Assembly (NCBI RefSeq): GCF_000340215.1
Contig: NW_006921532.1
Coordinates: 11,385,501 to 11,449,500, forward strand
DNA from: Pseudocercospora fijiensis CIRAD86
Taxonomy: Eukaryota; Ascomycota; Dothideomycetes; Mycosphaerellales; Mycosphaerellaceae
Length of the DNA: 64,000 nucleotides
Direction of reading: 5' to 3'
Part shown: piece after piece, positions 9,836-21,955 of the stretch
Layout of the letters: each line of letters starts with the position of its first letter
Position numbering within the stretch: the first letter of the stretch is position 1
The notes under the pieces: generated by a model
The model's database searches: none
Told to the model about the DNA's origin: nothing
What the model saw: the letters and a program-made list of their open reading frames with translations, nothing else
Program-made: the position numbers and the translations under genes

Positions 9836-10774
9836 AAGGTGCGGATCTGTCACGGCGACTCCTATCAAGCATGAAAGCTCAAAGCTCCTCGAGCGATGCA
9901 ACACATGCGTATCGGCATTCCAGAAATGGTAAAAGGCAGCAGTTCAGGGATATTGCATACTCGATGACAGTCTTGGCACCCACCGGCCCCTCGTTGTGTG
10001 CCTGTTCGGCTGCTCAAGATACAGTACATGTGCAGGAGCGAAAGGCGTATTCCGACTGGGCACAGCCCTGGTTCGGAAGCAGCGATGAGACGTGCATGAA
10101 CCAAGTACTGGGCATCTGCAAAGAGGCGGTAGCGGATGATGAGGCTCAGTCGATGTCCAAAATCATCCACAGCCATCTACCTGGAACAGTTTGAAAATTC
10201 AGAGGAGGAACAAGCTACTTCTGACTGTCGCAACGTGGAGGGGGAAATACACCAAGTACGGACCTAGACCAATGTGAACTGCTGCGGCAGCGTATGAGCG
10301 GAAGGATTCCAATCCTTGCTTGTACTTCTCGTGGCACGTGAACAGCCCTATAAGCCCTGCCACTTCCACTTCCTCACATAGATTCGCCACGTTGCTCGCT
10401 TCGCTGTTGTAGATCTCGAACAGATCTGCACCCAACATGCTTCGCCATGGACACCGCCTAAAACAGTACTGTGTACGAATGAAGAGTGTTGATAACACTG
10501 GAAATAGCGGTACCAGCTGAGTCTAAGCTCGGACGTGCAGATGCCGCCTCTACTGTCTCGGGATGCTTACTTCGACTCTCCGATTGCAGTGAATCTGCGC
10601 AGCAAATATGCTGTGCGGTGACTACGCAAAAGATCTCTTCAGCCCACGTCTTGTGCAACAGGGGTCATTATAAGAAAAGGTAATAAAATATAGCTTTAAT
10701 GAAGAGGTCTTCGAAGGGTGTAAAGTCTAACACTGCTATCGCTCAAGCAGCTACAGATTCATACGTTTACCAAC
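9836..10774. other. Intergenic region, no gene supported
   Basis: Short open frames exist on both strands: a plus-strand frame from the ATG at 9871 to 10194 and a minus-strand frame 10498-10199. Neither shows a family motif, start context or splice continuation that I can defend. The minus-strand frame has protein-like composition (MLGADLFEIYNSEASNVANL) and could be a relic, but I cannot name it. Confidence 0.4.
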
Positions 10775-13205
10775 ATGAAAACTCAACCCAGCAGCTCTTC
10801 GAGCAAGGGACTACGTGGCCGGAGAAGTGGCGTCAAAGTGCCTTGCGATGAATGCATTCAGAGAGCCAGCCAGACCGGAACAGAAGGCAACAATCTTGAG
10901 CTTTGCGACAAATGTACTGCAGTGCTTAGCCGGCCTCGAAAGAAGCAGGAAGATCGGCCCTCAAACATCCGCCGCGTACGCAGACAACGCCATGCAATCA
11001 TTGATACGGCACTGGGTATACATACTGAGCAACCCGCGATGCCCTGGAGCTCCGACAGGTATGTCAATAAAGTGGCGAAGTTGCAAGGGAAAGGCTGCTT
11101 ACGAATTTCTCTAGACAAGAACAGCATGCTCTTCAATTCTTCATCAAGCATAGTGCTCCACAATTAGCAGGATACTTCGACTCTCCTTTCTGGCAGAAGA
11201 TGGTGCTCGTCGCCGCGCGACACGAGCCAGCTGTCCGACATGCGGTTGCTGCGATTGGAGCTTTGCACGAAAAACTGCTTGCAGGCGTGGTCAACCCTGC
11301 AGAAACAACGCAAGACAAGCGAGGCCGTTTCGCTCTTGAGCAATGCAACAAGTCGATTCAGATCTTGATCAAGCCTCGCGAGGCCGGCGGGAACCCCAAT
11401 CTTCGCCTGATGCTTACAACATGCGTCCTCTTCACTTGCTTCGAGGCTCTGCAAGGAAACTGCGAGCAAGCTATCATCCATGCATCGCAGGGGTATAACT
11501 TGCTGCAACAGTATGCCGTTGATCCCGAGGACAAGCGTTGGGACGCCGGTGCGTTCGCCGTGGAACTGGATCAACTCACTGTGCTCATGAGGAGATTACA
11601 GACACAAGGCAAAGGTTGGTGGACACAAATTCTGGCATGACTTTTCGATGCTTTGGACTGGCAGCTGATGGCCACTGCTTTCTTCAGGACTCATGGGGAA
11701 GGACTCCAACATGCTGTCGCGCACACAGGAGCTGGCCCTCGAGAAGCCGACGCGTTTCGTCGATCTTAACGATGCCCGCTCAACTCTGGAAAAAGTTTTG
11801 AATCAGCTTACGGTATTCTTCTTGGACCTCGAGTTAGACGAGCAGTATTACGACATGGCGATTTCCAATGGCGAGAAGCATCTTATCTTCGCGCCTTAGC
11901 TGTAGGCGTGGGAGCTTGCGTTCTCGAGCTTGCTTGCGCAACGTCAGCACATTATGAACGAGCAGGAGCGAAAGGGTGCAATGATCCTGAAAGCTCACCA
12001 TTTGGTCGCCGAAATACTCTCCAAAGTCGACTTGTCTTTGGGTGAGATGGTATAGGATGCTTTCTACACCGAGTTCACTGCAATAGTCGATCTTGCTGCT
12101 GCCTTACTAGAAGACGGCAAGAAGTCAGATGCCTCGATAATAGATGTAAGATAGAAGACGAGTGGGGTCTTCATCTCCTCATCAAATGCCGAGCTTTCGT
12201 TCTCCCTAGGTATTGTTGACCCACTGCACGAGGTAGTGGCTCGATGCAGAGATCCTGTCCTCAGAAGATGAGCGTTGGAACTTCTGGCCGCGCACCAGGC
12301 TTCGGCGATGTGAGCGACTTATATTAAATCGCACGCGTGTTACCGCGAGCGACCTATTGTAGGTTATTAGTATAGCGTTTTCTATAGGTCGCACCTATTA
12401 TAAGTCGTATAGAGTATAGCGTATAGATATCGTCCAAATCGCGTCTATTTCCTATTGTTTAGCCTCTACCGCGTATCTTATTACTATATACTATACTGTC
12501 GCTATTATTGCTATTTAGATAGTATATCTTATCGCTTAGATAACCTTACTGCCGCCTCTTATTATATGTTTTAATAGCTAAGCCTAACTACCTTATTTAC
12601 CGCTTTTTTAAATAGTATAACGACTATAGAGCGAAGCGACGCGTAACGTATCGATTCTATATATATAACGCTATTAAGGACTTAACTCGAAATAAGGAGT
12701 ATATCGAAGGGTATAAGAAGCGTCTTAAGGCGCAGAAAACAGAGCTAGGCACGATAGATTAGACTAAATTGCCGTAGGTCGCGTTAACTAATAACTAATA
12801 CGACTATCTCGAGGAATTATACGCTATAGTCTATTTCGAGGAGAATAAGCCCTTTACGTTTTTCGAGAAGCTAGCTATTAAGGCCTTGTTCGCGGTATTA
12901 TATCTATCCTTTAAGCCTCCGAATACAACGCGAATTCGACGCGTTTTACTACTATAGCACTTCGAGAAGCTAGAAAAGAAGATATTAGCAAAGATTAAGT
13001 GCGCTAAAGAGTTAAACCTACAAATTAACGGTACGTCTAACGGTAACGGTATAGGCGTTACTACCTTATTGTTCGTCGACTCGACTAGCTACTATACTAT
13101 TAAAACGCGCTAAATAGAGACTATTAATAAAAGCGGTAAAGAAGGCGCGCGCTAGATAAAGGCGAAGTGCGAATAGCTTACTAGCGGCGACCTATCGAAG
13201 GTTAG

Positions 13206-13514
13206 TATAAGAACCTAAGCAAGTGAAGTCTCCTGTTATGCCTTAGTAAGCCTATATAACAATTATATAATGTTATTACGTGCACTGCGGTGCTGTCTCG
13301 CTAGCGCAAAGCCTGCTTAGCGTATACGCGGAAAAGCTTGGTCGCTCGTATAGATATACTCGGTTACCGGCTCGGTATATATACTATCCGTACGTAGCCT
13401 AGTTAATAGTAAACACTCTACCCTGTTCTAAAAAAGGCATAGTTTAGTTCTACTTTCTACTACGGCGATTAGTAGAGGGTGTTCTATACGTTGCTATATA
13501 CCTATTTTCTTATA
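13206..13514 (+). repeat. 5' LTR of Ty3 element 1
   Basis: 309 bp, beginning TATAAGAACC and ending TCTTATA; the canonical TG...CA ends have become TA...TA, as RIP predicts. The second copy is at 19889-20197. The GTTAG target duplication lies immediately to the left. Confidence 0.93.
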
Positions 13515-16500
13515 GTTCTAAACTGTCTACCCTTTATAGCGGCCTATAGAACCCTAAAAGATAAACGCAAGCGATCCGAACGCGCCGGGCGCGAGAAACG
13601 CGTAGAATAATGCCCTAGGAGCGCCGATAGTATTAGAGAACGACGCGGCGATATAATAAGACGAAGCTAAATACTAGGCGCGCTAAGAAGCGACCCGCCT
13701 ACGGCTCGAACGATTTCTAGCTAAGTAAGAAGTGCTTAGGCTAGAAGTATAGGCTTAAGAAGCTAAGCGAGAGAATGCGCGCCTTCGTACTCTTAGGGAC
13801 GTAGGCGATACGCTAGCTCCGAGTAGCGGCACTACCGGCGAGGGTCCTACGAGGACCCTACCCCTAGACGAGGACGAGGACGAGGAAGAATTAGCTAACA
13901 AGTCGATTTAGAGGCCTAAATCTTAGAGAGCTAAATCTGTCTCGTATCGACTACCTCTTTCTAGAAGTACGCTAAGCGTAGCTACTATACCTAGTATAAG
14001 CTACGTAGTCGCTAGCCTTGCGGCTATTAAGCCTTGCCTAAAGGAACCTAAGCCTTTTAAAGGCGATACGATTAAGGAGTCGAGGCGATTCCTTTAAGAA
14101 CTTTCTATTACCTTTATACTATCTAGAGCTACCTATTATACGGACGAAAGCAAGGTGCTTTATAGTATTATATACCTCGTAGGCGATACGTAGGAGCGAT
14201 AGCATAATAAAAACAGCCTTAAGGACCTGTAAAATTATACCTACTAGGACTTTAAAACCTTCTATCGGGACTACGTCGGGGACCCTATAAACCGTATACT
14301 AGACGTAACTCTCGAGTATAAGGCGGCCCGTTAGCGTAAGGGACAGTTAGTCTAAAGCTTTGCCCTTAAGCTCGTAGTACTCGAAGATTAACTTAGCGAC
14401 TATAGCGAGGAATATAGGATCTACTATCTCCTCGTTAAACTCTAGCCGGCGATTCGTAGCGCGATTATTAAATACTATACAGTGCTAACGACGCGTTACG
14501 AACTCGTAGAGCTTGCGACGCGCATCGAGACCTCTAATAAGCCGTCTAGTAAACGCAAGAATCGTAACTACGATAAAACCGGAGGTAGTAAAGGTAAGAA
14601 GCGTCGATCTAATAGTTAGGCCCGTAAGTAGTAGTTAAATCGCGACCGTAGCGTAGGCGGAAAGTATACGAAGGGCGATAACTTACAAGGCGGGTATAAC
14701 ATTAGTAAGGTCGAATGTTATAGCTATCGCTAGAAAGGCTATTATAAGAACGCGTACCCGAACCGCTATCTCTAGAAAGACGATAACCCTACGGTACGTA
14801 AGGTAGCCGCTAACGCTAAAGAGAAGAAGAACGACTCGAAGGCTAAGGGAAAAGATAAGGCACCTCCTAAGAGCTAGGGATAGGTGCGGAATCTTAACTA
14901 AGTAGCTTAGTAGTAGTAGTACCTATAGGACGCGTACGCGGAGCAATCGTTACGTAAGAAGGGGAAGTATCCGTCGAATGCTTATTAGATAATACTACTA
15001 ATATTAATATAGTATCTTAAGAATTCGTTCTACGATACTAGCCTTAGCGGATTGTTAACGCCGTACTACCTAGTACCGACAGTTTCTAGGGCGACCGAGG
15101 ATACTACTACGGAGCGCATTATCTACGCTTACGGATCGCCGACTCTATAGGCTAAGAACGCATTACTACCGGAGTATTCTATACTTTCGAAATGCCCCTC
15201 CCTAATATTATTCTTAGTAGGCCTTAGAGGCGCGATTAAAAGGTAATCGTCGATAGCTCGACGGATGCCTAAACCTATAGGAACGAAGCCGTAGCGCGTT
15301 CGATACGCGTACGGGAACTATAGGAATTCTAGAAGGATATACGTAACGCCCTATACGTATATACGATTAGCGTTCGCTAGCTCCGCGATATCGCTAAAGA
15401 TTCCTCCTTACTAGAAGAATTTAAAGACTTTGAAGACGTTTTTATAATAACGCCTAAAGCGAGGCGTAAGCTCCCCGAAGACGTAGAGTATACGATTAAC
15501 CTAATCCCTAGAACGAAGCCGCTATATAAACCTCTCTACTATTCTTTAGGAAGAGAGCTTAGCGACCTTCGTAATTACCTAAGCTTAGCCTTAGAGAATA
15601 ATTAGATCTAGCTTAGTATAAGCGAGGCAGGTACGCCGATTCTGTTCGTACTAAAGAAGGATAGCAGTCTAAGACTCTACGTCGATTATAGGGGGCTAAA
15701 CGAGATTACTATTAAAAATCGTTACCCCCTACCTCTTATTAGCGAAACGCTTAATAGGCTTAAGGACGCCGAATAGTATACGTCCTTAGACCTTTAGGAT
15801 ATATATTACCGTATCTATATTAAGCGAGGCGACGAGTAGAAGACTACGTTCTATACGCGGTACGGGCACTTCGAGTATAAGGTAATGCCTTTTAGGCTTA
15901 CTAATGCTTCTACTACGTTCTAAGGATACATTAATAGGGCGTTAGCTAGCCTTATTAATATTTGCTATATCGTCTATCTTAACGATATTCTTATTTATAG
16001 CAAAACGCGAGAGGACTACGTACGAGACGTACGCGCTATCCTTACGCGGCTCCGGAAGTTCGCCTTATATACGAATAGAAAGAAATGTTCCTTCTAGAAG
16101 AAAGAAGTCGAATTCCTCGGGTTTATCGTTAGTACCGAAGGCGTATCGATAGATTAGCGTAGGGTAAACGCTATTACCGAGTAGCCTCGCCTATTAACGC
16201 TAAAGGAGGTTTAATCCTTCCTTAGATTCTATAACTTCTATCGGAGGTTTATTCCAAATTACTCCCGAATTGTTATACCGCTAACCGCCCTATCGAAAGG
16301 TGCCGTAAATAGCCGGAAGCTAGGGTAGGTCCCGTAGGGCGAAAGCGAGGAGCAAGCGTTCTACTAGCTAAAGGCTGCCTTTAGCTTAGTCTCGATATTG
16401 CGACACTATAATCCTACGAAGCCCCTACGTATCGAGACCGATGCCTCTACGTTTGCCTTAGTAGGAATTATATTATAATAGAGCGAAGATAGGAATTAGC

Positions 16501-18639
16501 ACCCTATTGCCTTCTAGTTACGAAAAATAGTCCTAGCCGAGACGAATTATAAGACCTATAACTAGGAGCTCCTAGCGGTTATCGAGTCCTTTAAGTATTA
16601 GCGCCCGTACCTCGATAGCGCTTAGTATACGACCCGCGTAGTTATCGACTACGCTAATCTTAAAGGCTTTATAAAGATAAAGCAGCTCGTCGGAAGGTAG
16701 GTAAGATAGGCAACCTTCCTTATATCTTTTAACTTTACTATTAAATATCGGGCTAGTAAGCGAAACCTAGCAGATACGCCTTTACGACGTAGCGACTACG
16801 AGAGTAAGTCGTAGGCGGTAAACAACCTTCTCCCTATATTATAGTCGAAACTAGCTCTATAGTTAAATCTACCCGAGGATATTAAGCTAATTATAAAACG
16901 TATCTCTATTATATATATTAGGATGCGAGACGCTAGTATAGCGCTAGCGGAACGCAAGAGTTTTATTAGCAGTCCCGTAAGAGTAGCGGCTACTATCGTT
17001 AGGAATAACGGGCCCTACTACGAGATACCTAATATAATCCTTAGTTTCGTACGTACTCTGTAATAGCTAGAGTAAGCGAGAGAAGGAGGCTTATACGAGA
17101 CAAGCTTACTGTCGGGTAGCTTAGCCTCTTTAAGTAGCTCTAACCTCCCGCCTAGCTATTCTCGTCGTAGTAACCTTATTTACTACGGCGATGCGCTATA
17201 TATCCCTAAGGACTACGCATTACGTACGTAACTAATACGTATATACTACGACGACCCTTTAGCTAGACACTTTAGTATAGCTAAGACTATAGACCTAATA
17301 CGCCGAAAGTACTTCTAGCCGAAGATAGCCGAGGATATTACGGCCTATATCCGTACTTATAGAATTTGTTAATAGTCGAAGGCGAAGCGCTATTGCCTAT
17401 ATAGCGAGCTCGCTACTCTACCTATACCGACCCGACCTTAGTAAGAATTAACGATAGACTTTATTACCGATCTCCCGCCGAGCAAGCTCGGTACCTACGT
17501 ATATACTACGATCCTCGTAATAGTCGACCGCTATACGAAGATAAGCCTCTTTATCCTAACGACGAAGAAGTATATAGTAGTAGAACTCGCGGATATCCTT
17601 TAAAGGGAGGTAATTAGGCGTTTTAGAGTACTATTAGGCATTATTAGCGATCGTAGATCGCTTTTTACTAGCTAGTTTTAGAGCGACTTCTGCTTCGAAG
17701 CGTATATAAAGCATAGGCTTAGTATAGCCTTCTATCCTTAGACTAATAGGCAAACCGAACGCGCGAACTAGACCCTCGAGTAATACCTACGATACTATTA
17801 CTCTAAGAATTAGGATAATTAGGCTAAACTATTACCTTAGGCGGAGTTTGCCTATAATAATAGCGTTTATCCTACGTTACGTATAAGCCCCTTTAAGATG
17901 CTCTACGGCTTCAACCCTAATTTAATGCTAAGCGCAAATAAGCTACTAGCTCGGGACGAGCTAACTAAGGGAAGGGTACTAGTAGCTATCGACGCTGCGG
18001 AGCGACTACGGAAAGCGCATAAAACGCTTATAGAACGCTAGTAGAAAGCAGCAGAATACTAGGCTAAGCAATACAATATATACTACACTACTAAGACATA
18101 TAGTATAGGTAACCTAGTCTTACTATCGACAAAGAATATTAGCTTAGATGTCCTAAAGAAGAAACTTAGCCTAAAGTATATAGGGCCTTTCCGTATTATT
18201 AACGCAGTTAGAGCGTAGGTATACCGCCTAGCAATACCGTCAAGTACGAAGATCTATAATGTTTTCTATATTTCCCTCCTCGAGCCTTAGTATAGGCGCG
18301 ATAGCGAGGAGTATAAAGTAAGCATACCCGTCGCTAAAGGCGATAAGTAGTAGATAGAAACAATCGTAGCAAAGAAGATAAAGAAGCGGAAGGCGTACTA
18401 CCTTATTAAGTAGCGAGGATAGCCTAAAGAATATAATACTTAGGAGCTAGCTATTTATATTAAAGATTCTATAGCATTAGACGAGTTCGAAGCTTAAGCG
18501 AAGCGTAAGCGTAGGTAGTAATTAAAACAAAAGAAAATGAAACTTAAGAAAAATAGTAGATACGTACTCGTTTCGCTACTAAAAAAGGCCTATTAGCCTA
18601 GTATATATAAAGAAGGCGCCGCGTAGGCGCAGCGATAGC

Positions 18640-19440
18640 AGGCCGCCTACTCTACTTATCCTTAGACTCCTCCTCTTCGTCCTCCTCTTCGATACCTATA
18701 GCGGTATCGACAGTAGCGACGGCGTTAGCGCCGACGCGCTAAGCGAGGTTCTAGTGCAATTAGTATATAAAGCGTAGATAAGACGAGGCTATAGGAAAAA
18801 ACTATACCTAACGACCGATCTCTACTAAGCCGGCTAAGTTAGTGCCGATATTCTCGAGGGTACTAAGTAGGTTAATATTCGTAAGGGACCCGCTAGCGGC
18901 CCCTTTACGGGCTAGGGCTTTACCGCCTAGAGTTACCTTATTCTTCTTAATAAAGAAGGCGTCGAGCGTAGATAGGATAACTAATAAGGAGGTTAGTATA
19001 CGAAGCGCAAGCAGAGCGTATAAGAAACCTACGTGCGACGACGGCGTCTAGGTTAGCCTAGAGTGCCTCTAAGGCCTCGTTAGACTCCTTAACGGAGTCG
19101 TAGCCGTCTAGATTGTAAAGGTCGCGTATAGCGCATACAGCGCGGATGCGGGCTAGTAGCGATACTAGCGCGCGTACCGTAATAGGAGTATAGGTATAAT
19201 AGCTACTACGGTAGCGATTATAGTTACGCTTAGTAGCAGGGTCTATATTGCCGCCTACGTAGAGCTTAGACAGGTTATCTAAGGCGAGTTAGTTGCGAAA
19301 CGCGTATACGTAGCAAGGGGCGAGAAAACGTACTATTAGCCGTTATATGCCTAAAGCAACGAGTATAGCTCTCTAGGACTTTTAGTAGGCGCTAGGTAGG
19401 CGTAGTAGGTATCGAGGGCGGAGCGCCTACGGCGCGCTTA
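18640..19440 (-). pseudogene. Antisense reading frame between the Ty3 chromodomain and the 3' LTR
   Basis: On the minus strand, roughly 19440-19000 reads as protein with few stops (for example LDNLSKLYVGGNIDPATKRN, then YDSVKESNEALEALQANLDA if the one TAG is read as CAG). A second open stretch in another frame covers about 19010-18640 (VTLGGKALARKGAASGS, LSTLENIGTNLAGLVEIGR). The remaining stops are TAG/TAA and could be RIP products. The frame change between the two parts could be an intron or an indel. No family is recognised. The plus strand here has no continuation of pol. Confidence 0.45.
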
Positions 19441-19888
19441 CCTAAGGTACGCGAAGGAGTAGCTATACTAGTAATGTTTTTTTTAATAGATGTTTAAGAA
19501 AGAAAAATCTTTAAGTAATGCTAGGGAGGCGTAAAGGGGGAGTAGGCAGGGGGTAGGCGGGTAGTGTTTAGAGCGCTTAGAAAAAGAAGAAGTTTTTAAG
19601 CGGGCTTCGAATGCTTTAAATACTCGCCTCGCTTTTAGATAGCTTGCGTTCTCGCGTAGCTACCGCGTTCTTAGAAATTTAGGCAACCTCTAGTTAGTAC
19701 TAGAAGTAGCCGCGCTTTAAATCTATAAACAAACAAGTAACTACGATGCAAATTATAACGCGCCTAGCAACTATAGCCTAGCGATAGGTGCGTATAAGAC
19801 GCGCAAGTATAGCGCAGAGTATAAGAAATAGTATAATTTACTATATTGCCCTATAGCTAGGATAGCTATACTAGGGGAAGGAGATAAT

Positions 19889-20197
19889 TATAAGAACCTA
19901 AGTAAGTAAAGTCTCCTATTATACCTTAGCAAGCCTATATAACAATTATATAATGTTATTACGTATACTGCGGTACTATCTCGCTAGCGTAAAGCCTACT
20001 TAGCGTATACGCGGAAAAGCTCGGTCGCTCGTACGAATATACTCGGTTACCGGCTCGGCATATATACTATCCGTACGTAGCCTAGTTAATAGTAAACACT
20101 CTGCCCTGTTCTAAAAAAGGCACGGTTTAGTTCTACTTTCTACTACGGCGATTAGTAGAGGGTGTTCTATACGTTGCTATATACCTATTTTCTTATA
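19889..20197 (+). repeat. 3' LTR of Ty3 element 1
   Basis: 309 bp, the same length as the 5' copy. By eye the two copies differ at about 19 positions, all transitions and no indels. It is followed by GTTAG (20198-20202), then by the hAT transposase frame. Confidence 0.93.
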
Positions 20198-21955
20198 GTT
20201 AGCTCGATCGCGTTTAATACGTATACGACAAACCTAAAGATAATGCGCCTACTAAAAGAAAACGAAGCGCTAAGTTACGTTATTATAATGCTATACGACT
20301 TATACGGAAGCGCATTGTTAATGCGAGACTTCTTTAAATATCCGGAAATAGCGGTTCTATACGACTAGGCTTAGTATATTGTCTCTTACCTATCGCGGAA
20401 GAAGGCGATATACTAGCTTCTAAAGCGCAAACAGAAAGAGGTATATAATAAGACCTTCTTACTTATTAGTATATACGATACTCGCTAGCCGACTATTATC
20501 GCCTTCTTTAAGTTACTTAAACGTAGTAAGTATACCCTTTAAGAGCTTATTCGCGACCCTCTCTATACTCTAGACTATAACGCGCGTTCTTTAATTACGG
20601 ACTATAAGTTTTAGAGTAATCTTTCCGCGGCAATTAATCTACTAGAGCTACTTAATAACTACTTAATCTTATCTTAATCTAAAGAAGCTACGCTCGAGAA
20701 GGTAATACCTCGCTAGCTTGCCTATAAAGCTATCCTCGAGAAGTAGGTCGATACTAGCCCTCTACCTATTCGTAAGCTTCTCGAAGGTATCTAGCACGTT
20801 CTTATTACTCGTAAGTCGACTACAACTATTACTAGATAGCAAGAGAGGTTTATATAGCAAACAACTAAGCATTACTAGGCAGTATACTTCCTTAACCTAG
20901 CGATAGTCTAGTAGGATATAAAGCCGACTTCTACTAAGTAAGCCCTTATACTCGATGCCTTAAGAGCTACTATAAACGATACCGAGAAGTAGCTTGCTAT
21001 CGAAGCCGCTTAGTACGATTATATCTATAAAAGAGGCTCGTTTACCGCTTCTAACGACTGCTAGATACGCTATAGCGACAATATAAAGATCTTCTAGAGC
21101 AATAGGGCTACTACTTTACTATTGCTAGCAATATACGCTCTACGGCTTTATTAAGCTATAGCTAATACTATAACTACTAAGCGGACGTTCTTAGCCCTTA
21201 AACTAATATAGATAAGGCTCCGTTCTCGTCTAACTATAGAGCGGCTTAATTAGCTAATCTTTATCTACTTTAACTATCGAGTCCTTCGTAGCGAGGTCTT
21301 AAATAATAATAGTAATAAGAAGCGGAAGCAGACGACTCTATCTACTAGCGGCGACTTTACTTAGGAATAGCTCTAGTAAATAGACGAGGAAGAGATTACG
21401 GTAGTAGCTAATACTATAGTATTATTATAGAGCGCTATCTACGACGTTATTAGCGACAGTTTAAATAGCAATCTACCTGCTTATAACGAATACGTAGAAG
21501 AAGTAGCTCTAGAGACTGCTTTTAGAAGGGTTAATATCTATAATCTATTGTCTTAGGTCTTAGGTCTAATCTACTGCAAAATCTATATATTGTATGCCTA
21601 CGAGTTATGCCTGCGACTTAATAATAATCGCACCATATTGCGCGTTAATTATAGTCGCGCGCGCGCGACCGACTTAACCTAGCCGATCTCTGCCGCGCAC
21701 CCAAGGCAGGAGTGCATGTGGTCCTCCTGGTCAGCTTGGAAGGTGGGAAAGTTCTTGATGCGGTTGGAAGAAGAAGGCAGTGACCCGACTATCTCATCCG
21801 ACATCCCAGCCGAGAGAAGGGTATCGGAGGCCTGGCTAGACTTTTCTGATAAGAGTCTACCTGCAGGACGAGGACGGATCGGATTCAAGAGAGCTGTGCC
21901 CAGAGCCGCTGCAAGATATGCCCTTTACCCTGGCTTACGACTGGTGCACGGATGA

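Larger units (their letters stand above)
13206..20197 (+). mobile_element. Ty3-type LTR retrotransposon (chromovirus), RIP-mutated, inserted in the hAT transposase
   Basis: A 6,992-bp element with two 309-bp LTRs and the 5-bp target duplication GTTAG (13201-13205 and 20198-20202). Plus-strand protein relics run in Ty3 order: Gag with a ruined zinc knuckle (about 14715-14756, Cys and His replaced by Tyr), protease region, reverse transcriptase (about 15500-16050, catalytic box now YLND instead of YxDD), RNase H (about 16400-16700), integrase (about 17200-17900, with TNRQTERAN) and a C-terminal chromodomain (about 18290-18490). Tens of in-frame stops are nearly all TAG or TAA, as expected from CAG, CAA and TGG after CpA-to-TpA change. 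It is inactive. Confidence 0.93.
12296..21692 (+). mobile_element. hAT DNA transposon, RIP-mutated, interrupted by a Ty3 element
   Basis: Flanked by the identical 8 bp CCGCGCAC at 12288-12295 and 21693-21700, the hAT duplication length. Ends are CAGGCTTCGGC... and, read on the other strand, CAGAGATCGGC..., imperfect inverted repeats beginning CAG as in hAT elements. Without the Ty3 insertion it is about 2.4 kb. Transposase remnants lie on the plus strand at about 12620-13200 and 20203-21650, full of TAG/TAA codons. A hAT dimerisation-like stretch is readable near 21120-21300 (RLRSRLTIERLNQLIFIYFN). Joining the two halves at the Ty3 target site keeps frame (LSKV-SSIAFNT). CpA and TpG are very scarce throughout. 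Confidence 0.85.
10775..21955 (+). pseudogene. Zn2Cys6-type fungal transcription factor, disrupted by a nested transposon and RIP-type nonsense codons
   Basis: Exons 10775-11058, 11115-11614 and 11688-12295 resume at 21701-21955 after the transposon. Introns are 56 and 73 nt with consistent phases. The middle (HSAPQLAGYFDSPFWQKMVL, AAIGALHEKLL, then LDLELDEQYYDMAISNGEKH) is the Fungal_trans_2-type regulatory domain. The zinc cluster region is degenerate: VKVPCDECIQRA remains but not six spaced cysteines. In-frame stops lie at 11897, 11903, 12053, 12152 and 12269, while homology continues beyond each. The hAT element sits between codons; removing it and one target copy joins ELLAAH to PRQECMWSSWSAWKVG in frame, a typical C-terminus for this family. 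The gene cannot make the full regulator. Confidence 0.82.

Noticed and set aside
10199..10498. Minus-strand frame of about 100 codons upstream of the transcription factor gene
   Set aside because: Protein-like composition but no motif or exon partner that I could identify; left as unannotated.
12300..21690. Possible foreign (horizontally acquired) DNA because of the aberrant composition
   Set aside because: CpA/TpG depletion with TpA excess, retained CpG, and transposon proteins full of TAG/TAA are explained by RIP on local repeats.
21679..21888. Minus-strand frame next to the right end of the hAT element
   Set aside because: The plus strand here is explained by the C-terminus of the interrupted transcription factor, which also accounts for the target duplication.
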